A stretch of 25,773 nucleotides of DNA from Fragilaria crotonensis (GCA_022925895.1 JAKSYS010000784.1:1-25773), one strand, 5' to 3'; counted from the first letter of the stretch, positions 10,084-19,611 are shown. Notes: generated by a model from the sequence alone, not told the origin. Numbers and translations are program-made.

Positions 10084-11614
10084 ATGGTTCTCCACGTTAG
10101 TATTGATGAACGCAGGATCGTCAACAAACCAAGAAACACAGTAGACGAATCAGCAACAACTGCAAGAGATGCAACCGCAAGTGCAACGAGCAAGGCTGGC
10201 CTTCAAAAGACGGGTCCTCCACGACGCGGCGATAACACAGAGTCTGCAGCAGAATTTACGCAGCGCTCACTTGACCTGTTTAATCGGGATTCCAAACTAA
10301 GCCGTTCCGAGGTTCCCACTGTAACGCGTCACGACCTTCATGAGGTTGGACCTAAACTGGGTGAAGGGGGATTTGCAGTTGTTTCGGCTGTTGAATTTGA
10401 GGATGATAACATTAACAGCGATGAAGAAGATGATAGTCCTTCATCATGGGCTATGAAATCGCTCAAGCCAGAGATCATTGACGGTCCAATGGGAACCTTC
10501 AAGGTTGCTGCTGCTGATCTCTGGAAAGAAGCAGAATTCCTGTCCGCATTTCACCATCCTGGAATTATTGCTATGCGAGCCAAACACTTTTCTCTCGATG
10601 CATTGGATGAGAACTTTATCATCCTGGAACGAATTCAAATCACGTTGGACGATCAAATGAAACTGTGGCGCGAGGCAGACCAGAAAGCCCGCAACTCACC
10701 CCAGATGCGAATGAAACTGTTGAAGGAACGTTTGGCCGTGTGCCTAGACCTATGTGAAACATTCAAGTATCTGCACAGCCAAAATGTTATTTATCGAGAT
10801 TTAAAGAGCGCTAACATTGGTTTTGACAACAAAGGCAAGGTCAAGTTGTTTGGTAAGTTCAACGTGTAACGAGCGTCAACCTTCAATTCTGGAGCCCGAT
10901 TCGTGATCACGACTCACTGATTCGTTTTTGTGCATCCAATCAGATTTTGGTCTTGCAAAGGAATTGAAGGAAGGCGCGAAGTCCAGTGGAGGAAAGTATA
11001 AGCTCTCTGGTAACACTGGGTCTCTGGCATACATGGCGCCAGAAGTCGCAAAGGGATGGCAGTATGATAAAACGGTGGATGTTTACAGCTTTGGGATCCT
11101 CTTATGGGAAATCGCTGCCTTGCAACCTGCCTTTGTAGACAGGGACACGCGGGAACAAATGCACGAGATATGGTCAGGTGATCTACGCCCGCCGATGGCG
11201 AGTTGGTGGCCCCTTGAACTCCAATGGCTCATGAAGAAATGTTGGGCCTATTTCGCCAACTCGAGACCCGATTTCACTGTCGTTGGTGAAACACTCGAAG
11301 AAATCTTGCACGATGAGAATAAGGAAGTGGAACATGTACGGGCGATCAAGTCCTTTAGTTTTGGCAGTCGACGATCACCAAAGTTATCAAGAGGATCGGG
11401 AAATTCAAATGAGGCTCGACCCGTAACATTACGACCCCCGAGACTTGCCCGAAGAACCGTCAAAGAAGAAATTCTTTGGGCTGTTCTAGGAAATGGGTGG
11501 CATCTTGCGAGTCGAAATGTGCAGTGTTTTATCGTTTTGCTAGGTATGAGTATGATGTCATGGGTCGATGAGTTGATTCTGGATCCAGGGTCCACAATAA
11601 GAATGTACGACTAA
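10084..11614 (+). CDS. TKL-like Ser/Thr protein kinase
   Basis: There are two exons, 10084-10852 and 10944-11614, with a 91-bp phase-1 GT-AG intron (gtaagt...cag), giving 479 aa. The splice falls inside the Asp codon of DFG. Unspliced, the frame stops after KLFGKFNV; spliced, it reads KLFDFGLAKEL. Kinase motifs in order are the glycine loop GEGGFAVV (93-100), the lysine in WAMK (Lys125), the helix-C Glu149 (WKEAEFL), the catalytic loop YRDLKSANI (Asp239, with Tyr replacing His of HRD), DFG (257-259), APE (288-290) and DVYSFGILLWEI. The last motif and HHPGII are typical of the tyrosine-kinase-like group. An acidic insert (NSDEEDDSPSS) lies between the glycine loop and the lysine. The N-terminal 80 residues are disordered. 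The tail after about 425 is basic and then hydrophobic (FIVLLGMSMM), and its 3' model is less sure. The substrate is unknown. Confidence 0.88.
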
Positions 11615-12309
11615 GCATTAGCTAAGGATGCAGTCGTGAGCTTTGACCTGAGGATGTTTCTGTAGTGCGTATGTTGTGTTCTCTGAGCGCAGGAGTAGAA
11701 GTACCAGTACGAGTGCGCTACTAGAGTAGTGACTCCTCACTTCTCACACCGAAATTGAATTTCTGCCTGATGAGAAACCAATCTGGTGGATTATCGAAAA
11801 CGTTCTCGAAGGACCTGCTAAATTTGTATTTTCGTGTTTAGCTACAGTAGAAGTAGGTCTATTAATCGAAAAAAAGTGTTCTTGTCCCAGATAGACACAA
11901 GTACGTACGTGATGGCTGTTAGAGTATCCTACATAACACTTAACCCTTTTTAGAAAGTTAAAATGTTTTAGACTGAAAAACTCCAGGAGGTTCCGGAATT
12001 CCTTCTAAAGCGTGAACACCGAGTATCGTACTCCGTACAGTTTTGGAAGAATGTGTAAGAGCATACAAAAAATGTCTAAACCACGAAAATGTGTAATTCA
12101 CGATCAAATCTAGTGTCAAAACGTGACACACCTCACTTTTAAATGTACAAATCGAGAAAGACAGCATATAATCTGATGGACTATCAACTATTTGTATCGT
12201 ACCATTCCTACACAAGATCTCTTGTTCTACACTATAATCATTTCATATTGTCCTAGGCCATCGTTCGGACAAATTGTTTTGGAACAAGAGTTACACATAG
12301 GAATCTTGC

Positions 12310-12530
12310 TTAAAGAAGGGTTGAGAAAGTATGAGAAAGTTTAAGAAAATATGAGCAACTTCTATTTTCTCACGTCCGATTGAGAAAGTTTGAGATTATT
12401 TAAGAAAATTTAAGAAGGAGCGATTTTATTACCAGATTCACGTAGAATATTTAAGATTTTTTAAGCAACTCAAATCTTCTTAAAGTTTCTTAAGAAAGTA
12501 TGAGAAAACTTAAGAAAATTTAAGAAACTG
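12310..12530 (+). repeat. Degenerate 10-bp repeat with phased A-tracts (predicted curved DNA)
   Basis: Words of the form TTRAGAAART recur at an exact 10-bp step at 12321-12360, again at 12380-12420 and again at 12491-12529. Examples are ttgagaaagt, atgagaaagt and ttaagaaaat. A-tracts spaced by one helical turn are known to bend DNA. The repeat is seen directly, and bending is inferred. Confidence 0.7.
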
Positions 12531-12950
12531 CCACAAAAAAATGTATCTCGACGATTCCTAATTAGAGGGTTCCATTCACATGCTTCGGAGTATCTCAAGT
12601 AAATTCCTTAAGAATCAAACGTGAAGAATGCATTCATTGGATTGTCATACAAAAGTCGTTGCCTGTGCATTTTTCCAAGCCTTCTTTCCTTTTTGTCACG
12701 GCGAATTCGTCGAACGAACATTTCTAGTATTCCAGAGAGGTGAATTCATATCTGATCTGAAAACTTTAGTCCATATGTCAGGTTCGAAATTCCGTCGGAA
12801 AATCAATAAACTCGCTTATCCGTTTTCACTTATTTTTTCATGTCGGTCGACAGAAGCGTCCTCGAAAAGAAGATATTCCGGAACCTCCAGTACTTGTACC
12901 TTGTACCCTCCTCCCTGTATGATATACTCGAGTACATATTTTTTAGACGA

Positions 12951-12971
12951 CTGGCAGCTGGCAGCTGGCAG
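12951..12971 (+). repeat. Three tandem copies of CTGGCAG
   Basis: The 7-bp unit ctggcag is repeated three times without change. It is a small microsatellite-type repeat with no further meaning seen. Confidence 0.9.
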
Positions 12972-13159
12972 CTCCAGATCATGTACAACAGTATCATACA
13001 CACAGTACATACGTACTGGAGTACTTCACTTCCCTCAATTTCAATGTGTATGTATGTCACATATGTACGACGTACTGTAAATGGGCGAGGATCGAGGATG
13101 CGATGATACACAGCTTGTACCAGGTACAATACTCCCTAAGAGTAGACTCTCTAGTAGTA

Positions 13160-13324
13160 GATCCGATTAGGCTTCACTCTTTTGACGTCAGCGCGTTCCA
13201 ATCATGATGCTCTCAGTATGTTACTGTCTTACTGTAGTACTGTATGTCAGTACATTGAACGTGCAGACATCAGTACTTTGACGTGGGCGGCTGACGTCAA
13301 AAGAGTGAAACGTCTGTCGGACCC
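13160..13324. mobile_element. 165-bp MITE related to the 5449-7661 element
   Basis: The left end (from 13162) reads TCCGATTAGGCTTCACTC and then tttgacgtcagcgc. The right end read on the minus strand from 13321 is TCCGACAGACGTTTCACTC and then the same core. Twenty bases are perfectly inverted (13173-13192 and 13290-13309). The left end matches the ends of the 5449-7661 element in TCCGATTAGG, TTCAC and TTTGACGTCAGC, so both appear to use the same transposase. The trinucleotide gta flanks the element at 13157-13159 and 13325-13327, a possible 3-bp target duplication. There is no coding capacity. Confidence 0.7.
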
Positions 13325-14350
13325 GTACTTGTACTTGTACTCATCAGTCTACAAGTACTGTATACCCCGAGAAAGCTGACTTAACACTCTAAGCTACCAG
13401 GTAGAATGTATCATACGATCGGGGTACTCGTACGGGGTAACGAGACTAAAATAACGAGTGACGAACATGATGTTGACGTTGGCGATCGGGGTTTTGTCGA
13501 GCTCGTTTGTCCTTGAAAAAAGAAAAAACTGATTGGAATGTACTCCGAGTCTCCGAGTACTCGACGAATATGGTACACTACACGTACAGTACCGGGTAAC
13601 GGCAGAGTAGCTACCGTATACCGTATACCGTATAGTACTCGGAGTAAAAAGCAAGTAGATACTACCAGGGATTGGAAGTAAATAACCACCGGTACCGGTA
13701 ACCAAATACCGACGGTATTATACTGTACCACTACTGTGATTTTTAAAATGCCCAATAACTGGTTACCTGCAAGTTGCAATATACCAATCAGTAACCAGGA
13801 CCCATGGTTATTTTCTACTGAGTTTAGTCGGTAGTATTTTGAATTCCGGTGTTCGGGAATACCAGCCTGAATTTCTATAAATGTTCTGTCCTGCATCAGT
13901 GTGTATACGGTTCATTTCTGTACTGTAGTACTGCAGTTTACTGTTACTGTAGTGTTTTTACTACCATTATACCTACCGGACGAAACCAATGGAACTGAGA
14001 AAGTACTGCGCTTCCAAAAATGAAGAGAAGTTATATTTATACCGGACTGAAGGATTTTTTCAATACCAAAATACCTCCCAGTGCAACAGCACAATACCAT
14101 TCTACCTACCGGAGGACTGTAATACCAGATTCAACGTGGGACAGTATTATTTTTCCAATCCCTGGATACTACTACCGGTAGATACTAAAATACACGTTCT
14201 CGGCTTGCGAAGCACGTGCTTCGCACATAAGCTTCTCATTTTTTTCATCGTTAGACCACACAATGTTGTCGAAGGTAAATGTGAGTTCAATCAAAAACCA
14301 CAATCGTTGGATTTGAGATTAGATACCTTACATTTTAAAAGTTGATCGGC
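13325..14350. other. Intergenic region upstream of the PBP-Hint gene
   Basis: No gene is supported. Frames in 13394-14345 are made of repeated YR/TV-type residues from GTAC and ACCGGTA-rich DNA. A run taccgta x3 lies near 13616-13637, and several TACCGG words occur at 13690-14190. A 20-bp perfect palindrome lies at 14206-14225. Confidence 0.45.
14206..14225. promoter_or_regulatory. 20-bp perfect palindrome with a central CACGTG box
   Basis: The sequence TGCGAAGCACGTGCTTCGCA is identical on both strands. It lies 126 bp before the ATG of the PBP-Hint gene. CACGTG is the core bound by bHLH factors (E-box) and by many bZIP factors (G-box). A regulatory role is inferred from symmetry and position only. 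Confidence 0.4.
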
Positions 14351-16475
14351 ATGAATCTCCTTTTTCAAGTGCTGATTGCCACATGTGTCTTGCTCGCCGT
14401 CGCGGCACAGAGTGGGAACCTTTTGACGTCATGCGTACCTTCGGGGACTTTCAATTCCGCCAAGGACTACTTCCCAAACAAGGTCGCTCCCACCGCATCT
14501 AAATTTTGGGATATCAAATACTTCAAAACCTACAAGATCCTACGAAATGAGATTGCTGGGGAATCGTTTGTTCTCTACCAGTGCGGTACAACACCTCCTG
14601 CCTCAGAAGCCAACAAGGGCCACACTCACTTTATACCTGTTCCTCTTCGGAATGGAATCGCCTTGTCCTCAACAACACTCATACCCTACATTGAGCTGCT
14701 CGGTCGCCGCCTAAGTATCAAAGCTTGGCTGGGATCTCCAGATTACATTTCCTCGGCGTGTCTCAAAAAGTTGATTGCCAGTGGCTCTACCACCGTTGTC
14801 AAAGATACATCGAAACCCGCAAACGTAAATGCTCTCAAGACAAAGTTTGGGAACAACATTGTGTCCTTTCACAACTATCGCGATGGATACAGGTCCTCTC
14901 TGCTCAATGTGACGGATTCCTCGTACACGGAGGCTACCAACGAAGCAATCTTTGAATGGATCAAATTCTTTGCTGCCTTTTACAATGAAGAAAAGAAGGC
15001 CAATACCCTGGTGTTTTCCAGTCAGCAAAGATACAGATGTTACGCGAAAGTTTCCAGTGATATTGTAGACGCCTCGGACGGAGGGGTCAAACCTAAGCTT
15101 CTGTGGGCGTCCTATACCAATTACAACGGCGTCGACGGGTGGGACGTTGCTGAATGTCCCAACTACTATTGCGAGTATGCCAATCTGTGCTCAGCCGATC
15201 TCATCAACTCTCGAGCAGGTACTATTGATTACTATGGTACCAAGCTCTTCACCACCGAAGCTTTCGTGGCACTTGCCAAGAATGCGCCGCATTGGATCTA
15301 CTCGTCCAATAACTGGGACGAAGCGTATGGCAAGTACAAGACTCAACTTGACAACTTTGTTAGTGTCAAGCAGAAGCAAGTCTTTGATACTACTGGATCA
15401 GGAGATGACGCATGGTTCGAGAATCGGCTGGCCGAATATGGTACGTTCAACATGAGTATCATCTCGAGTGCACGGAACCGAATTCATCTCACGCTTTGTT
15501 TTTCTTCCAATACTGTGTCCACCACAAATTTGGTAAGATGTTGTTTTGGAAGATATTTGCGCAGTGGTTGGAACTGCGAATCCGTTGCACAAGCGCAAGT
15601 TCTTGCGTAACGTTTTCAAGGAAAGCGCCGGCCAAGCTGCCACCACATGTCCCAGTACTTCGGCACCACTCGTCACGCGCGCAACTCCATGTCGCAAGTA
15701 CACTGTTCCCACTGGAGGAGTTTGCTTCTCTGGTGACAATACTGTCGAATTGGAGGGAGGAATGTCTATCCATATGAAGGACCTTCGTATCGGCGACGTT
15801 GTTGAGGCTGGTGAGGGAAGATTCTCGCGAGTGTACAGCTTTGGTCACTTCAATGCGGATCTTCAAAGCACTTTTTTGCAGCTCTACACCAGCAACTCGC
15901 CCACCAACCCCATCGAAATCTCTCCGGATCACATGATTTTTGTTGGAAAAGAGGCAGTTCCTGCTGGCAGCGTCAAAGTTGGCGATTTGTTGAGGCTTGG
16001 CAACGGCGAACCTACTGAGATTGTCCAAATCAAGTCTGTCATTCGCGCTGGTGCCTACGCGCCCTTCACCCATTCCGGTGCCATTGTTGTCAACGGGATT
16101 GTTGCTTCGAACTATGTTTCATTCGAGTCACATAGTGGTGATATGATTGTTGGAGGTTTGAAAGTAGCTAGCTACCAGTGGGTTGCTCATTTGGCTCAGG
16201 CACCTCACCGCATTTACTGCACTCTAGCTGCAAGCAACTGCGAGAAGGAGACTTACAATGATTGTGGAATTTCACTCTGGGTAGCGACACCTTTGCGGGT
16301 TGCGCGTTGGTGGCACACTCAGAATGCGGCAGTCCGAGGAATGGTTATCGCACCACTCCTTTTCTTTTTGCTCTGCATTTATGCAACGGAATTGCTTCTC
16401 AAGTATCCATGGATGATGGCCTTCATCATTGCCATTGCTTTTCATAAAAAGATTGCGACGTCTAAGCCCTGCTGA
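14351..16475 (+). CDS. Secreted binding-protein-like/Hint (Hedgehog-type autoprocessing) fusion with C-terminal membrane segment
   Basis: There are two exons, 14351-15440 and 15538-16475, with a 97-bp phase-1 GT-AG intron, giving 675 aa. The splice gives RLAEY-D-VVLEDICAVVG, a continuous motif across the junction. Residues 1-19 are a signal peptide (MNLLFQVLIATCVLLAVAA). Residues about 30-405 resemble periplasmic-binding proteins of the BtuF/TroA type (ESFVLYQCGTTPP, KPKLLWASY, HWIYSSNNW). This is fold recognition by eye and is moderately sure. Residues about 423-560 form a Hint domain: nucleophile Cys426 in GGVCF, IGDVV, SPDHMIF (Ser492 and His495 for Hedgehog TxxH), then GAYAPFTHSG, VVNG and ASNY, where Hedgehog has ASCY. 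Hydrophobic segments at about 632-660 could anchor the C-terminus. Hint domains cleave their own N-terminal peptide bond, so the ectodomain may be released. The ligand is unknown. The gene converges on a 7TM receptor gene. Confidence 0.85.
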
Positions 16476-16599
16476 AGGACATGGAATGACTCTCAGGACA
16501 ATCCCTCACGTTTTGCAGGTACTTTAACAGTTTAGCATTTTCGCCCACAACTCCGAGTGCACCTCTAGGTGATGCCAGTGCTCTGTTGTTTAAAACTTT

Positions 16600-17085
16600 A
16601 TGCATGCATTAGATGCATACGCCAACCGTGATCAGGAAGCACGGTCACTCACATTCTGGCTGCGGGCAATCAAACATCCCGATGGGAACGCTGCCGAATC
16701 ATCCTCTTTCGACCAAATGAAAACGGACAACAACAAAAAAAGAGCAGCTCGTTTAGAAGATTTTCCTCAACCACGATCTGCTAGTCCTCAAACAAATCCA
16801 AAACCCTCGCAGCCATCATTGGAACAAAGACGCGACAGTGACACATCCGTTGCCGAGTCCCAAACGAGTGCGGTCCAGGATATCAGTACGGTCCAACTTG
16901 AAGGTTCCGGACTGGGAACGATCTTGAGCTCTTGGGATAAAGTTACACCCACACCGTGGCTCCTGTCAGGCGAACCTACTGATGGGAGCACAAATGATGA
17001 GAGTAAAGGTATGCTCCGGCCACAACGAGTATGTTCAAACTGTCGCAAATGTAGAAAGTGGTCCACTAGTAGCACCATCTACTAG
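16600..17085 (+). CDS. Hypothetical disordered protein, uncertain
   Basis: The frame encodes 161 aa from ATG 16600. No domain is recognised. The protein is polar and rich in Ser, Gln, Pro and Thr (for example PQTNPKPSQPSLEQRRDSD), and it ends in a small Cys-containing stretch, CSNCRKCRKW. The part encoded by 16791-16926 is repeated in decayed form just after the stop (17092-17239). This suggests either a gene that lost its 3' part or a local duplication of a repetitive exon. No intron or promoter was resolved. It could be non-coding, and its main support is length and the preserved frame compared with its decayed copy. Confidence 0.35.
   Translation: MHALDAYANRDQEARSLTFWLRAIKHPDGNAAESSSFDQMKTDNNKKRAARLEDFPQPRSASPQTNPKPSQPSLEQRRDSDTSVAESQTSAVQDISTVQLEGSGLGTILSSWDKVTPTPWLLSGEPTDGSTNDESKGMLRPQRVCSNCRKCRKWSTSSTIY
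16791..16926 (+). repeat. Diverged direct duplication, copy 1
   Basis: This copy is similar to 17092-17239 over its full length. Shared blocks are aacaaatcca, gccgagtcccaaa, atcagta, gtccaac, gaaggttc and gggaacgatcttg. It lies inside the frame 16600-17085. Confidence 0.8.
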
Positions 17086-17086
17086 T
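17065..17086. repeat. Short inverted repeat at the end of the hypothetical frame
   Basis: actagtag (17065-17072) and ctactagt (17079-17086) can pair around a 6-base loop. The repeat sits on the stop codon region between the two duplicated segments. Confidence 0.6.
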
Positions 17087-17091
17087 CGTTA

Positions 17092-17239
17092 AACAAATCC
17101 AACACCCTCAAAGCCATAGGTGGAACAAAGTAGCGGCAGGGATGAGTCATGTCTGTGGCCGAGTCCCAAATCGGGTCCATGATGTCAGTACCGTCCAACA
17201 GGAAGGTTCGTGACCGGTTCCTGAAAGGGAACGATCTTG
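17092..17239 (+). repeat. Diverged direct duplication, copy 2
   Basis: This is the decayed copy of 16791-16926, offset by about 301 bp. Small insertions break the reading frame of copy 1, so it is probably not coding. Confidence 0.8.
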
Positions 17240-17628
17240 CACCCTCGATAGGATATAAGATATCTACTCGATTCCACATCGCATCCCCATGAGCACAGCG
17301 GAATGACGGGAAAAGCTTGAATGATTAATTGTCATACTGTGTGCGATCCAGCCGACGATCAGTCCAGAAAAATTGGATCACGACAAACAGACAGCCAACA
17401 GTGAGTATTTGAATGTACAGATCAATGCTCATAATCATCACACGTCGGACCGATCATCATCGGAGAATGTGCTAGTCGTGGCTGTCGCGTCGAGTACATG
17501 CTCAAGATTCTCGCCTTTTGAAACAAAAACCAACACCGAGGCGTTGCAGATTTGCGGGGTAACTGTGGCACCGATCGCTGTTCGAGTTGCGGACACGAAA
17601 GAGGTCAAAATTGGCAAACATTACGATC
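17240..17628. other. Intergenic region between the hypothetical gene and the receptor 3' end
   Basis: No convincing gene was seen. A plus frame at 17373-17651 lacks domain features and runs antisense into the receptor 3' end. Confidence 0.4.
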
Positions 17629-18803
17629 TCATGGTGAAATGTCCAGCATGACTATCGCCACATTGCCATCTTCCGTGTTATTATCAACATTCTCCACATC
17701 CTGCGTCGATGAATGATCTTTGTCAACAATGTCAGAGTTGCTTTCGCTTCTGCCTCCCGGGACGGCGAGCTCCGGCGCAAAGTCATCAGCTTGTGGATCT
17801 TCATCTGCCTCAAGCGGTCGAGACTTTACTCCGACAACGATTTCCGACATTAACGAAAAGAAGGAGAGGCTGTCTCCCTTTTCACGTCGCAACGAGATGT
17901 ACCGGGGCCGGACGTAGATGATTAAGTTGAACAGCCCTTGGAGTGGAATAATCAGCTTGATAAAGATCGAAAAAACAAACCTGGCGGTCTCTTGTTGAGT
18001 TGCGAGGGAGGATGTGAAAAATTGGTGCGCGAGGAGAAGAGCATTCGGCAAAAGACATGCCACGATGTAGAGCAGCGATTGGATGACAGTTTGTCGTAGT
18101 GTATCATCCAGTCGAGGTCGAGTTCTGTATCGCACGACAGCGGCAATTCGACCGCGAACATGATAGACGAGAATGAACATAATGGTTGTAATTCCAAGAA
18201 ACGAAGGAAGCACCACAACAAAATCATAGTGATAATGAGGGCCTTATCCGTAAAGCCGCGAGTGCACTCGCCCGCTGCAGCGTCGCATAAGGGTGGATAC
18301 GTTGCAAGTGAGCACCATCCACCTAAAAAGGTTAATGGGTTCAACGCATTCGCAAAGAGTCCCCAGAATGTGAGTCCCATTGGTATACTGAGTGAAAGAA
18401 TGTGTATGCAGGGTTCAACGTAGCGTGCAACGAACTCCTGTGTCTTCCCATATCGAACAATTAGGAGATAGTACAGTGCCAGACCCAAATTGTAGGGAAA
18501 TTGAGACGCGAAGAAGGTGAACAAGAAACCACTCGCCTCGCATGAAGCAGTATTGCCCTGAGCACCCCAGAAGTCGCCTTTAGGGACAAGAAGGAAGGCA
18601 AAGGCAAAGTTCAATGATGCGACACAGTCAATAAGAGACAAGGCGAACAAAATACGATGATAGACGCATTTGAGTTTCTTGTGGCGATCTCTCCAAATAA
18701 TGTAGATAATGGTAAGCGACCCGAGAAGAGACAACAATCCTGAAATCAGCGAGGTTACTACCAACGTGATTTGTTGAGGAACGGTGTAGAAGTCGATGCC
18801 CAT
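17629..18803 (-). CDS. Seven-transmembrane receptor, cAMP-receptor-like (Dictyostelium cAR type), with one frameshift
   Basis: The ATG is at 18803-18801 and the stop at 17631-17629. Seven hydrophobic segments can be followed: TM1 ITLVVTSLISGLLSLLG, TM2 ILFALSLIDCVASLNFAF, TM3 GFLFTFFASQFPYNLGLALY, TM4 ILSLSIPMGLTFWGLF, TM5 FVVVLPSFLGITTIMFILVY, TM6 VIQSLLYIVACLLPNALLL and TM7 FIKLIIPLQGLFNLIIY followed by VRPRY. Cysteines before TM3 and in the second extracellular loop (near CTRG) could form the usual disulfide. TM1-4 lie in one frame (18803 to about 18237) and TM5-7 in another (about 18237 to 17629), so one base seems to be missing near 18237. No intron of usable length restores the frame. 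A long acidic cytoplasmic tail follows TM7. Such receptors signal through G proteins; the ligand is unknown. The break is either a real mutation or an assembly indel. Confidence 0.75.
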
Positions 18804-19074
18804 TGTGAGTTTGATATTCAATTACGATCGTACTTCCATCCCGTGTTGGTCTATGTGACAAGCTGGGTATCTATCACGCGTTGAGGGCGACGAATGCTAC
18901 GGGTAGGTTTGTGTCGGTGACCATGTGACCATACGGTTGTTGTGCCTTTCGTTGACTGAAGAGGTACTACGTACTACCGACAGTACTGAAATGTGGACTG
19001 TTTTTGTGGGGGTCACACAAGGAGGGAGCGAGGGCCGAACACACACATCAGAGTCCATTCCTTGTTTCGCAAGG

Positions 19075-19135
19075 GCTTAAACGAAATAGCATCCGAGAAG
19101 GTACTGTACCTTCTCGGATGCAATTTCGTTTAAGC
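19075..19135. repeat. 61-bp near-perfect palindrome
   Basis: Arms of 30 bp (19075-19104 and 19106-19135) pair with a single mismatch around one central base (19105). The outer part is GCTTAAACGAAAT and the inner part is GCATCCGAGAAGGTAC. With almost no loop it could extrude as a cruciform, or form a hairpin in RNA. Confidence 0.95.
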
Positions 19136-19515
19136 ACTGTTCGAAGGAGTCATTGTGCAAGTTTGCCTTCGGACTGTTCTGTGTACATGAACTGTGCCCG
19201 TACCCATTTTTTTTGCAACCGGTTGTGCAACCCCGTAGGCCTAGTATTAATCGTACAAAACGCAGCCAGATGTACCAAGTCCACGCTACTGGATCAATTC
19301 CTAGAGTATGCATCACACATCACACCGAGCGCACATTTACCGTACTGAAGGAGAATATCGAAAAATTAGACCTCTTGCTTCCTGAATAACACCTGCTATC
19401 TTGGTACTCCGTGTACGTAGTACATCGCTACACATCTCATGCTCTACACGTCTGCTGTAGTTGTGTACCATACATCACGTGATATGAAAACTACAGACCT
19501 ACCGGCATGTTGACT

Positions 19516-19579
19516 TTATTGTCGTTGTACAGTAGTATGTACCAGGATTATTGTCGTTGTACAGTAGTATGTACCAGGA
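19516..19579 (+). repeat. Two tandem copies of a 32-bp unit
   Basis: Bases 19516-19547 and 19548-19579 are identical, starting ttattgtcgttgtacagtag. This is a recent duplication in GTAC-rich intergenic DNA. Confidence 0.95.
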
Positions 19580-19611
19580 TAACTATACTGAACGCAAATG
19601 CAATAAAACAG

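Larger units (their letters stand above)
11615..13159. other. Long intergenic region
   Basis: No gene is supported. ORFs such as 12628-13080 look compositional. The region holds a phased A-tract block (12310-12530), a 7-bp triplicate at 12951-12971 and many GTAC words. It ends at the MITE. Confidence 0.45.

Noticed and set aside
12628-13080. 150-aa plus-strand frame
   Set aside because: The sequence contains microsatellite and GTAC-rich DNA, and the translation has no recognisable domain or signal.
13411-13896. 161-aa minus-strand frame
   Set aside because: It is built from repeated GTAC/ACCGGTA words, which give monotonous V, Y and T residues; no family features.
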